The notes beneath the pieces were generated by a model. That model was not told the origin of the DNA and did not search any database. It worked only from the letters and a program-made list of their open reading frames with translations. Below, in pieces: positions 1 through 6,436 of a DNA stretch of 17,790 nt (positions within the stretch are counted from its first letter, which is position 1; every line of letters starts with the position of its first letter). A program made the position numbers and the translations under genes. This stretch comes from DASVLX01 sp035552275 (GTDB lineage: Bacteria > Actinomycetota > Actinomycetes > Mycobacteriales > Pseudonocardiaceae), in the NCBI GenBank assembly GCA_035552275.1, contig DASZLR010000098.1:1-17790 (forward strand). Direction: 5' to 3'.

Positions 1-2
1 AG

Positions 3-308
3 TTCAGCGCGGATGAGCTGCAGGGTCTGCTCGGCCAGTGGAACCAACTGCAGGACTCGCTGCAGAGCGCGATGAGTCAGACCGAATCGATGTGGACCAT
101 CAATCCTGCCGCGACCGATACTGCCAGCGACCTCGCCTCTGGCACTGCCAATGACTCCGGTTCGTCCTACCTCCAGCATCTGGCCGCCATGAGTGAATAT
201 GCGTTCGCCTACACCGACGCGCTGACCACCGCGCTCAAGAACTACCAGGCGGCCGAAGCAGCCGGACACCAGTCAGCCACCAACGTGCAGACCAACCTCA
301 GCAACTAA
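3..308 (+). CDS. PE-like type VII secretion substrate, 3' end only
   Basis: The reading frame is open from the first complete codon at base 3, so the gene begins upstream of the window; the ATG at 72 is an internal methionine. The visible 101 residues are almost all helical and Ala/Gln/Ser-rich, and appear to form a helix-turn-helix hairpin with a turn near the Trp-Thr-Ile-Asn-Pro segment. A Tyr-Gln-Ala-Ala-Glu sequence (Tyr codon 243-245) near the C-terminus fits the YxxxD/E type VII export motif. The next genes are PPE-like and EspG-like, the order seen in mycobacterial PE-PPE-EspG loci, so this is inferred to be the PE-like partner of the next protein. It has no WxG motif in the visible part. 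The true N-terminus and total length cannot be seen here. It could also be described as a generic WXG100-superfamily protein. Confidence 0.72.
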   Translation, partial: FSADELQGLLGQWNQLQDSLQSAMSQTESMWTINPAATDTASDLASGTANDSGSSYLQHLAAMSEYAFAYTDALTTALKNYQAAEAAGHQSATNVQTNLSN

Positions 309-324
309 TCCGGCTGGCCACCCT

Positions 325-329
325 GGAGG
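325..329 (+). promoter_or_regulatory. Ribosome binding site of the PPE-like gene
   Basis: GGAGG lies 6 nt before the ATG at 336 and fixes that start. The short gap after the upstream stop (306-308) supports co-transcription and coupled expression of the two substrate genes. Confidence 0.7.
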
Positions 330-335
330 GGAACG

Positions 336-1577
336 ATGGCGTACACCGCACACCAGATCTACCAGATGCTGAGCACCGGCAATTCGAGCGACATGTACAC
401 GGCCATTAACGTGGCCAACGAACAGCAAAACACCCAGAACCGGCTCAGCAGCCAGATCCAGAGCCTAACCCAGCGGATGAACGAAGCGTGGTCGGGCAAT
501 GCGTCTGATCTGGCGCAGGCCGGCGCGAACCCACTGAACCAGGCCGCGCAGAGCGCGTCGGATGCGCTGAACACGCATGTCAGCGCGATGACCTCGCAGG
601 CCACGGCGTTTGACTCAGCCAAGAGTTCGGCGCTGCCGATCGCTGAGAACGCGCCGTCGAACAACCTCGGCAACCAGTTCCTGAGCATGTTCACCACGAC
701 TGATCTGGACAACCAGATGAGTCAGTACAACAACACGTCGCAGCACAATGTGCAGGTCTACAACGGCTACAACACCGCCACCACCGAGAACACCGGCCAG
801 ATGCCGCAGAGCTATGGCGAGATCCCGGTGATGAACTCAAACATCTCGGTGGCCAACCCGCAGTCGGTCAGCGGTGGCGGAAGTTACAGCTACAGCTCTG
901 GGGTAACCGGCGGCGGTGGCGGCTCGACCGGTGGCGGCAGCAGCTACGCGGGCCCGCGCGTGTCCGGCAGCAACTACACCACCCCCAGCAGCGTGAGCAC
1001 CAGCCCATCCAGCACGGCCCCGCCATCGAGCGGCAGCCCGACCTGGACCGACCCGACCAACGTGAACCCGACCACGCCCAGTGAGGCGTACCCGACGCCG
1101 GTCACCGGCCTCAACCCGAGCGACCCGACCTGGCAGGACCCGAGCCTGCTCAACGATCCCAACGGCCCGAACGCGGGCGGCGCGTTCGGGAACCCGCTGG
1201 GCGCGGAAGAGGGCGTGCTCGGCGGCATGAACGGCGGCTTCGGCGGAGCTGGCGGCGCCGGAGGTTCCGGCGGCTTCGGCGGTTCGGGCAGTGGCGGCAG
1301 CGGCTCGGCAGGCAGCGGTTCCGGTAGCGGCTCCGAGCAGGGCGGGCACAGCGGTGTCGGCGCGAATGCCGGCGAGGATTCGCTGGGCCGTGGCATGGCC
1401 GGTGTGCCCGGCGAAGGCGGTAGGGCCGGAATGGGCGCTGGCGGCATGGGCGGCGCTCGCGGTGCCAAGGGCGAAGAAGACGACGAGCACTACACGCCGG
1501 ACTACCTGCAGGAGCCCGACCCGGACGCGCTGTTCGGCACTGACACGCCGACCGTGCCCCCGGTAATCGGCCTCTGA
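336..1577 (+). CDS. PPE-like type VII secretion substrate with Gly/Ser-rich tail
   Basis: 413 residues. Residues about 1-165 are helical and PPE-like, with a Trp52-Ser-Gly54 (WxG) turn between two long helices. This is the motif that pairs with a YxxxE tail on a PE partner to form the composite export signal. Residues about 175-250 are a Gly/Ser/Tyr then Pro/Thr/Ser linker, and about 285-375 are strongly Gly-rich low complexity. The protein ends in an acidic tail (GEEDDEHYTPDYL, DPDALFGTD, then PPVIG) that resembles a tail I recall from actinobacterial PPE-like proteins. It follows the PE-like gene by 27 nt and precedes the EspG-like gene by 35 nt. The role is inferred: co-exported with the PE-like protein, with the low-complexity part facing outside the cell. 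Long reverse-strand frames over this gene are composition shadows. Confidence 0.8.
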   Translation: MAYTAHQIYQMLSTGNSSDMYTAINVANEQQNTQNRLSSQIQSLTQRMNEAWSGNASDLAQAGANPLNQAAQSASDALNTHVSAMTSQATAFDSAKSSALPIAENAPSNNLGNQFLSMFTTTDLDNQMSQYNNTSQHNVQVYNGYNTATTENTGQMPQSYGEIPVMNSNISVANPQSVSGGGSYSYSSGVTGGGGGSTGGGSSYAGPRVSGSNYTTPSSVSTSPSSTAPPSSGSPTWTDPTNVNPTTPSEAYPTPVTGLNPSDPTWQDPSLLNDPNGPNAGGAFGNPLGAEEGVLGGMNGGFGGAGGAGGSGGFGGSGSGGSGSAGSGSGSGSEQGGHSGVGANAGEDSLGRGMAGVPGEGGRAGMGAGGMGGARGAKGEEDDEHYTPDYLQEPDPDALFGTDTPTVPPVIGL

Positions 1578-1612
1578 CACCGGAAACTCAGCCCACGACA
1601 ACAGCCAGGGTC

Positions 1613-2503
1613 ATGATCGGGATACCACAGTTGACGCTCTACGGACGAGTGACGGTCTCGCTCGACACGCTGGCGGCCGTGTGGCGCCGGGAGAATCTGG
1701 GCGAGCTGCACAACGTGCTGGTCGACACCGCCTACTGGATGAACGACGACGAACAGCGGCAGTCGTTCCAGCGCGCGGTGGACGAGCTGAACGAACGCGG
1801 CCTGGTCAACCAGGGCAGTCTCGACGCCAACTTCCTGGACGCGCTGAGGCTGGTCGGCCGGCCGTCGGTCGAGTACTACGGCTGGATCGCCGCCAAGAAC
1901 GGTGCCGGTAAGAACAGCGCCGGTCAGAACCACAGCGCCGGCGACGGGGACAGCCCCGACGAGGACCGCGACATCGCGGTCCTCGTGGCCGGCCGGGGTC
2001 AGGACGAGGGCGTGCTACTCATCCGCGACCACCACGAAGTCCACCTTCAGTCGGTCGGCGCGGAGGGCCTGATGGGCGCGCTGATCGGTCAGCTGCCGCA
2101 GGTCCAGGCCGGTCGCGGTCGCGGGGTGAACCTGCCCGAGCAGGAAGTGCGCCAGCTGGCCGCGAAGTTCCCGGCCGCGCCGCTGGGCGAGATCAAGCCG
2201 CCGCCGGCCAGCGAGTTCGACGTCTTCGGCCGAGCCACCATGGCCGAGGACGCCCGTGACTGGTTCGCCGTGATGGCGCTCCCCCGCACCGGCGGCGGCC
2301 AGCTCTACGTCGCCGCCCGCAACCAGTACGGCGAGCGGAAACGCTGCGCGCATCCGTTGACCTACGTGGACACCCAGCAGGGCCGCTGGATCATGCAGAC
2401 GACCGGCGACAAGCCCGGCGACCGATGGATCACCTCAGCCCCGGCGAACCGTCAGATGCTGCTGGCCCGCCTTGAGGAGATGCGCAGCCGCCTGCCGGGC
2501 TGA
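1613..2503 (+). CDS. EspG-like type VII secretion chaperone
   Basis: 296 residues, close to the usual EspG size. EspG proteins are cytosolic chaperones that bind the tip of the PPE helical bundle and deliver the PE-PPE dimer to the ESX ATPase. Family features seen are the N-terminal strand-rich start with a helical segment around VDTAYWMNDDEQ, a central strand pair (DIAVLVAGRG, then GVLLIRDHHEVHL), and the C-terminal YVDTQQGRWI strand with TSAPANRQMLLARL as the final helix. Residues 95-110 hold an imperfect Lys/Gln-Asn-x-x-Ala-Gly repeat followed by an acidic stretch, probably a loop insertion. The start is the ATG at 1613; no strong Shine-Dalgarno sequence is visible, so it may depend on coupling to the PPE-like gene. 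No esx core genes (eccB, eccC, eccD, mycP) are in the window. Confidence 0.8.
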   Translation: MIGIPQLTLYGRVTVSLDTLAAVWRRENLGELHNVLVDTAYWMNDDEQRQSFQRAVDELNERGLVNQGSLDANFLDALRLVGRPSVEYYGWIAAKNGAGKNSAGQNHSAGDGDSPDEDRDIAVLVAGRGQDEGVLLIRDHHEVHLQSVGAEGLMGALIGQLPQVQAGRGRGVNLPEQEVRQLAAKFPAAPLGEIKPPPASEFDVFGRATMAEDARDWFAVMALPRTGGGQLYVAARNQYGERKRCAHPLTYVDTQQGRWIMQTTGDKPGDRWITSAPANRQMLLARLEEMRSRLPG

Positions 2504-2517
2504 GCCGCCTGCCAAGT

Positions 2518-2570
2518 TGAGCGGCCAACCCTGAGCGGCAACCCCGAGCGGCCACGTCGAGCGCCGATCG
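2518..2570 (+). repeat. Four degenerate 13-14 bp tandem repeats
   Basis: Copies lie at 2518-2531, 2532-2544, 2545-2557 and 2558-2570. Each begins (T/C)GAGCGSC and ends in an AC/CC-rich part, as in TGAGCGGCAACCC. They begin shortly after the EspG-like stop codon and end at the CGATCG element ahead of the acyl-CoA synthetase. They may be multiple regulator contacts or simply slipped-strand duplication. Confidence 0.55.
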
Positions 2571-2640
2571 ATTTATACGATCGTCTACGGGGGTCTCGCG
2601 CATCGCGCCGATACGGTCCAAACTGGTTCCCTAAACCGGG
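2565..2640 (+). promoter_or_regulatory. Candidate promoter/operator of the acyl-CoA synthetase gene
   Basis: Two symmetric elements lie here. CGATCG occurs twice (2565-2570 and 2578-2583) around an AT-rich 7-bp centre. CTGGTT (2623-2628) faces AACCGG (2634-2639) with one mismatch. Between them TACGGT at 2612-2617 fits an actinobacterial -10 (TAnnnT). A transcript starting near 2624 would put the second element at the start site, a common place for repressor binding. I see no convincing -35. Regulator identity is unknown; fatty-acid metabolism genes of this type are often under TetR-family control (general knowledge, not shown here). Confidence 0.4.
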
Positions 2641-2661
2641 TAACGCGGCGAAGGAGCCCAG

Positions 2662-4287
2662 ATGCGCAGCACCATGCAGGACGAACCGCTTTCGTTGGCC
2701 ACCCTCACCCGCTACGGCACGACGGTGCACGGCGCGAGCGAGGTAGTCACCTGGACCGGGGAAACCGGCCGGCGCACCAGTTACGCCGAACTCGGCAAGC
2801 AGGCCGCCCGACTCGCGCATGCCCTGCGCGGCCTGGGCATCACCGGCGACGAGCGGGTCGGCACGTTCATGTGGAACAACACCGAGCACATGGCGGTGTA
2901 CCTGGCCGCGCCGGCGATGGGCGCGGTGCTGCACCCGCTGAACATCCGGTTGTTCCCCGACCAGCTCACCTACATCGCCAACCACGCCGACGACCGGGTC
3001 GTGGTGGTGGACGCGAGTCTGTTGCCATTGTTCAACAAGCTGCTGCCCGGCTTCAAGACGATCGAGCACGTGATCGTCACCGGCGGCCCGGCCGAGGCCG
3101 TGACCGCGCAGGCCGGCGTCACCGTGCACGCCTGGGACGAACTGCTCGCCGCCCAGCCGGACGAGTTCGACTGGGTCGATGTGGACGAGCGGGACGCGGC
3201 CGCGATGTGCTACACGTCCGGCACCACCGGCAATCCCAAGGGCGTCGTCTACTCGCACCGCTCGATGTACCTGCACTCGATGCAGGTGTGCATGACCAAC
3301 GGCATGGGGCTGACGCAGGCCGACACCGGCCTGGTGATCGTGCCGATGTTCCATGCGATGGCCTGGGGCCTGCCGCACGCCGCGCTGATGGTCGGCGCGT
3401 CGCTGCTGATGCCCGACCGCTTCCTGCAACCCCAGCCGCTGGCCGCGATGATGGACGCCGAGCGGCCGAGCATGGCCGGCGCGGTGCCGACCATCTGGCA
3501 GGGACTGTTGCAGTACCTGGAATCCCACCCGCAGGACCTGTCGTATCTGCGCAATGTGATCGTCGGCGGTTCGGCCGCGCCACCCGAGTTGATGAAGGCG
3601 TTCGCCGAGCGGTACGGCGCGCACATCACGCACGCCTGGGGCATGACCGAGACCTCGCCGCTGGGCAGTCTCGCCTACCCGCCGGCCAAGGCCACCGAGG
3701 AAGAAGCCTGGGAGTACCGGACCAGCCAGGGCCGCTTCCCCTCCAGCGTGCGCGCCCGGCTGGTCGGCGACGACAACCAGGTGTTGCCGTGGGACGGCGC
3801 GACCGTCGGCGAGCTGGAAGTCCGCGGTCCCTGGGTGACCGCCGGCTACTACCAGGTCGAGGACCCGGACAAGTTCGACGACGGCTGGCTGCGCACCGGC
3901 GACGTGGGCACGATTACGCACGACGGCTTCCTACGGCTGTCCGACCGCGCCAAGGACGTGATCAAGTCCGGCGGCGAGTGGATATCCTCTGTGGACCTGG
4001 AGAACGCGGTGATGGCCCATCCCGCGGTCGCCGAGGCGGCAGTGATCGGCGTGCCGGACCCGAAGTGGGACGAGCGGCCGCTGGTGGCCGTGGTACTCAA
4101 GGAAGGCGTCCAGGTCACGCCCGCCGAACTGCGGGAGTTCCTGACCGGCCGGGTCGCGCACTGGCAGTTGCCGGAGAACTGGGCCTTTGTGGACGAAGTG
4201 CCCAAGACCAGCGTCGGCAAGTTCGACAAGAAGCGGCTGCGCGCCCAGCACAAGGACGGCGCGATCAGCGTGCTCCGGGCCGAGTGA
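2662..4287 (+). CDS. Fatty-acyl-CoA synthetase (AMP-binding, AlkK-like)
   Basis: 541 residues, the usual length for medium/long-chain fatty acid-CoA ligases. The enzyme activates a fatty acid with ATP to an acyl-adenylate, then transfers it to CoA. Motifs seen are the P-loop-like YTSGTTGNPKG (184-194), GMTETSP in the central region, the hinge region GWLRTGDVG followed by DRAKDVIKSGGEWIS, and the C-terminal catalytic lysine in KTSVGKFDKK (Lys520). All key residues are intact. The start is the ATG at 2662, with AAGGAG about 5 nt upstream; a second ATG lies at 2674. It has its own upstream region and is followed by a 183-nt gap with a large inverted repeat, so it is probably monocistronic. Chain-length preference cannot be read from sequence. 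The 489-residue reverse frame over it is a shadow. Confidence 0.93.
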   Translation: MRSTMQDEPLSLATLTRYGTTVHGASEVVTWTGETGRRTSYAELGKQAARLAHALRGLGITGDERVGTFMWNNTEHMAVYLAAPAMGAVLHPLNIRLFPDQLTYIANHADDRVVVVDASLLPLFNKLLPGFKTIEHVIVTGGPAEAVTAQAGVTVHAWDELLAAQPDEFDWVDVDERDAAAMCYTSGTTGNPKGVVYSHRSMYLHSMQVCMTNGMGLTQADTGLVIVPMFHAMAWGLPHAALMVGASLLMPDRFLQPQPLAAMMDAERPSMAGAVPTIWQGLLQYLESHPQDLSYLRNVIVGGSAAPPELMKAFAERYGAHITHAWGMTETSPLGSLAYPPAKATEEEAWEYRTSQGRFPSSVRARLVGDDNQVLPWDGATVGELEVRGPWVTAGYYQVEDPDKFDDGWLRTGDVGTITHDGFLRLSDRAKDVIKSGGEWISSVDLENAVMAHPAVAEAAVIGVPDPKWDERPLVAVVLKEGVQVTPAELREFLTGRVAHWQLPENWAFVDEVPKTSVGKFDKKRLRAQHKDGAISVLRAE

Positions 4288-4305
4288 CCGGCGCCGGCTG
4301 ATCAG

Positions 4306-4378
4306 GCTCGTCGGTGAGTGGGGCGGCCACGGGTTCCGGGCAGCCTCGGCGGCCAGCCGCTCCAGCTCACCGACGAGC
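4306..4378 (+). terminator. Long-loop inverted repeat after the acyl-CoA synthetase
   Basis: GCTCGTCGGTGAG (4306-4318) is perfectly complementary to CTCACCGACGAGC (4366-4378), giving a 13-bp stem with a 47-nt loop, starting 19 nt after the stop codon. The loop is itself GC-rich and could fold further. No T-tract follows on either strand. A factor-assisted terminator is the simplest reading; a regulatory hairpin in the leader of the next gene is the alternative. Confidence 0.45.
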
Positions 4379-4470
4379 TCCTGGGTGTCCACCAAGGCGA
4401 CCATCCGGATAATCTTGCTCCGATCCGCATCCGCCACGGTCCCGCAGCCACGAACACATCCCGAACGGTC

Positions 4471-5529
4471 ATGACCAGAACCAGCCTGGCGGACGCCGAT
4501 TTTCCGGCCGACCCCTACCCCGGCGCCCGCCCGGCGTGGTCGTTCGTCCATGTGGCCGGCATGAGCTATCCGTTGGCGCCCAGGCGATCGACGCGATGGA
4601 GTTGGGAACTCACCGACGGCACCGAGCTGAATCAGTGGCTGGCCGGGCATCAGGCGCCACCGCTGGACGCGCGGATTCCGGTGCTGGCCTACGGATCGAA
4701 CGCCTGCCCGGCGAAGATCAGTTGGCTGCGCGCGACCTATGGCCTGACCGGGCCGGTGGTCGTGCTGCGTGCGCGGTGCTCCGGCCTGGCCGCGGTCTGG
4801 GCCGCCGGCCTACGCCGCCGCGACGGCCAGCGCCCGGCCACCCTGGCCGCTGATCCCGATGCTGTCGAGACGCACGCCGTCTGGCTGGCGACGCGAAGCC
4901 AGATCACCGCGCTGGACGCGTGCGAGGGTCGCGGCGAGCGATATCGGCTCACCCGGCTGCGATCCGGCCAGGTCACGACCGAGGACGGCACGGCCATCGA
5001 CGGTGTGCTCGCCTACACCGGGCTTGCCGAGACTCGCGCGCCGCTGCTGGTCGACGGCCGGCCGGTCCGGTGCGCGGACGTGTCACAGGCGCGGGCGGTG
5101 TCGCTGGCCGGCGAACCGGGTGCGGACGGCCTGGCGGGCGAGACCGTCGACGGCGATCCGCACCCGAACGAGTGGCCCGATCTGCTGTTCGTCTACGGAA
5201 CCCTGCAACCCGGCGCGTCCGCCTGGCCGGTGGCCCGGCCGTGGGTCAACGGCGAACCACGGCCCGGCACGCTGGCCGGCGCACTGTACGACACCGGGCG
5301 CGGCTATCCCGCGTTGCGCCTGGCCGATGGTCGGGTGCCCGGTTGGTTGCTGCCGTTGCGCTCGCCGGCCGCCGCACTGTCCGAACTGGACGATTACGAG
5401 AACAGCGCGTACGAGCGGGCGCGGGTCCGACTCACCGACGGCACGCTGTGCTGGACCTATGTCTGGCGGGAGCCGGTCGACGGGATGGCGCGGCTGCCCG
5501 CCGGCTGGCCCGCACAGGCGGCCCGCTGA
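4471..5529 (+). CDS. Tandem gamma-glutamylcyclotransferase-fold (GGCT/AIG2-like) protein
   Basis: 352 residues with two members of the cyclotransferase fold in one chain. The N-terminal domain has the substrate-loop VLAYGSN (72-77) and a LDACEG motif (148-153) like the catalytic-glutamate region of GGCT proteins. The C-terminal domain has LLFVYGTLQPG (238-248) and LDDYE followed by Tyr-Glu-Arg (306-316), the AIG2/YtfP signature. Such enzymes release 5-oxoproline from gamma-glutamyl compounds, but AIG2-type proteins are diverse and the substrate is unknown. The frame is open back to a GTG at 4318, but that stretch lies over the inverted repeat and does not look like the family, so the ATG at 4471 is chosen although no clear ribosome binding site precedes it. 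The next gene starts 21 nt downstream, suggesting a two-gene unit. Confidence 0.82.
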   Translation: MTRTSLADADFPADPYPGARPAWSFVHVAGMSYPLAPRRSTRWSWELTDGTELNQWLAGHQAPPLDARIPVLAYGSNACPAKISWLRATYGLTGPVVVLRARCSGLAAVWAAGLRRRDGQRPATLAADPDAVETHAVWLATRSQITALDACEGRGERYRLTRLRSGQVTTEDGTAIDGVLAYTGLAETRAPLLVDGRPVRCADVSQARAVSLAGEPGADGLAGETVDGDPHPNEWPDLLFVYGTLQPGASAWPVARPWVNGEPRPGTLAGALYDTGRGYPALRLADGRVPGWLLPLRSPAAALSELDDYENSAYERARVRLTDGTLCWTYVWREPVDGMARLPAGWPAQAAR

Positions 5530-5550
5530 ACACTGTGCTGAGCTGAACAC

Positions 5551-6282
5551 ATGGACGAACCCTGGCTGGCGGTGCTGTCGCACGATTACGCCGAGCACAT
5601 CGGCCGCTATCAGCAGGTGTCGATGGCGCTGATGGCAGCCGGCGCGGTGGTCGTCGGGCACGATCACACCGGACACGGACAAGCGGCCGGCGAGCCCGGC
5701 CTGGTCACCGACATCGAGGATCTGGTGACCGCGCAGCACGCGGTGATCGAGCGGGCCAGCGATGACCACTCCGGTCTGCCGGTGGTGTTGATCGGTGTCG
5801 GCATGGGCGGCACGGTCGCCGCCCGGTACGCCCAGCGGTACCCGGACCGGCTCGCCGCGCTCGTGCTGGCCGCGCCGATTCTGGGCGTCTGGCCGATGCT
5901 GGACCTGTTGGCGGACAACGAGATCCCCGAGGTCAGCATCGATCCGGCGGCACTGTCCCGCGATCAGGCGGCGTGCGCCGACTACACCGAGGACCCGCTG
6001 GTCTGGCACGGCCCGTTCCGGCGAGCGACGCTGGAAGCGTTCGACAAGTGCCTGCGGACCATCGATTTCGACCATCCGCTCGGCGACGAGCTACCCGGCT
6101 TGTGGCTGCACGGCGACGCCGACGCGCTGGTACCGGAGGCCGATGCGCGCACCGGCATGGACCGCATTCGCGGCCTGCGGTTCGAGGAACACCACTACCC
6201 CGGCGCGCGGCACGACCTGTTCCACGAGACCAACGCGGCCGAGGTGCTGGCCGACTTGCTCAGCTTCGTACGCCGGACTTGA
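5551..6282 (+). CDS. Monoacylglycerol-lipase-like alpha/beta hydrolase, nucleophile missing
   Basis: 243 residues. The fold is clear: an N-terminal strand with YAEHIGRY (13-20), HDHTGHGQ (38-44), the nucleophile-elbow region, LHGDADALVP with the acid Asp191, and GARHDLFHE with the base His221. This is the monoacylglycerol lipase/lysophospholipase pattern. Two key features differ. The elbow reads GVGMGG (82-87) where the family has GHSMGG, so glycine replaces the serine nucleophile at position 84. The usual HG before the oxyanion region reads HD (11-12). The protein also begins closer to the first strand than usual, so it may be shortened. A classical serine hydrolase mechanism is therefore unlikely. 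The start codon is ATG 5551; the in-frame TGA at 5539-5541 blocks a longer form. Its 3' end overlaps the DUF397 gene on the other strand by 23 bp. Confidence 0.85.
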   Translation: MDEPWLAVLSHDYAEHIGRYQQVSMALMAAGAVVVGHDHTGHGQAAGEPGLVTDIEDLVTAQHAVIERASDDHSGLPVVLIGVGMGGTVAARYAQRYPDRLAALVLAAPILGVWPMLDLLADNEIPEVSIDPAALSRDQAACADYTEDPLVWHGPFRRATLEAFDKCLRTIDFDHPLGDELPGLWLHGDADALVPEADARTGMDRIRGLRFEEHHYPGARHDLFHETNAAEVLADLLSFVRRT

Positions 6283-6436
6283 GGTTCGCGAGGAAGAGGT
6301 CGAACCGGGGGAAGCGAAGCTGGCCCCCGTTGGGGTTCTTGGAATCCCGCACACCCGTCAAATCTGCAAAATTTGCCAGTTCGATGCATTCACCACTAGC
6401 GTTGCTGTAGCTGGCCTTCCGCCACTGGGGCTGCAT
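6260..6436 (-). CDS. DUF397 family small protein
   Basis: 58 residues. It begins MQPQWRKASYSNASGECIEL and continues with GVRDSKNPNGGQLRF, which is the DUF397 pattern (Trp-Arg-Lys-Ser/Ala-Ser-Tyr-Ser, Cys-Ile-Glu, Val-Arg-Asp-Ser-Lys). DUF397 genes accompany XRE/DUF5753 regulators in streptomycetes and relatives, where such pairs affect development and antibiotic production; some are described as toxin-antitoxin-like. The ATG at 6436 is preceded by AGGAG at about 8 nt. The first 41 bp overlap the 3' end of the upstream XRE gene in another frame, which implies translational coupling, and the last 23 bp overlap the convergent hydrolase gene. The role is taken from the family; no biochemical activity is known to me. 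Confidence 0.9.
   Translation of the reverse strand: MQPQWRKASYSNASGECIELANFADLTGVRDSKNPNGGQLRFPRFDLFLANLKSGVRS

Noticed and set aside
837..1601. 254-codon Ala/Arg-rich minus-strand frame
   Set aside because: It mirrors the Gly/Ser-rich part of the PPE-like gene; low complexity only.
2452..3921. 489-codon open frame on the minus strand
   Set aside because: It lies entirely opposite the well-supported acyl-CoA synthetase gene; the product is His/Arg/Gly-rich without any domain, as expected for an antisense frame in GC-rich DNA.
4318..4470. N-terminal extension of the double cyclotransferase
   Set aside because: The extension starts at a GTG inside the inverted repeat, has no family resemblance and no ribosome binding site; ATG 4471 is preferred.
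5525..5550. GCTGAACAC repeated directly at 5525-5533 and 5542-5550
   Set aside because: A 9-bp direct repeat around the junction of two genes; too short to call an attachment site or target duplication, and no mobile element lies between.
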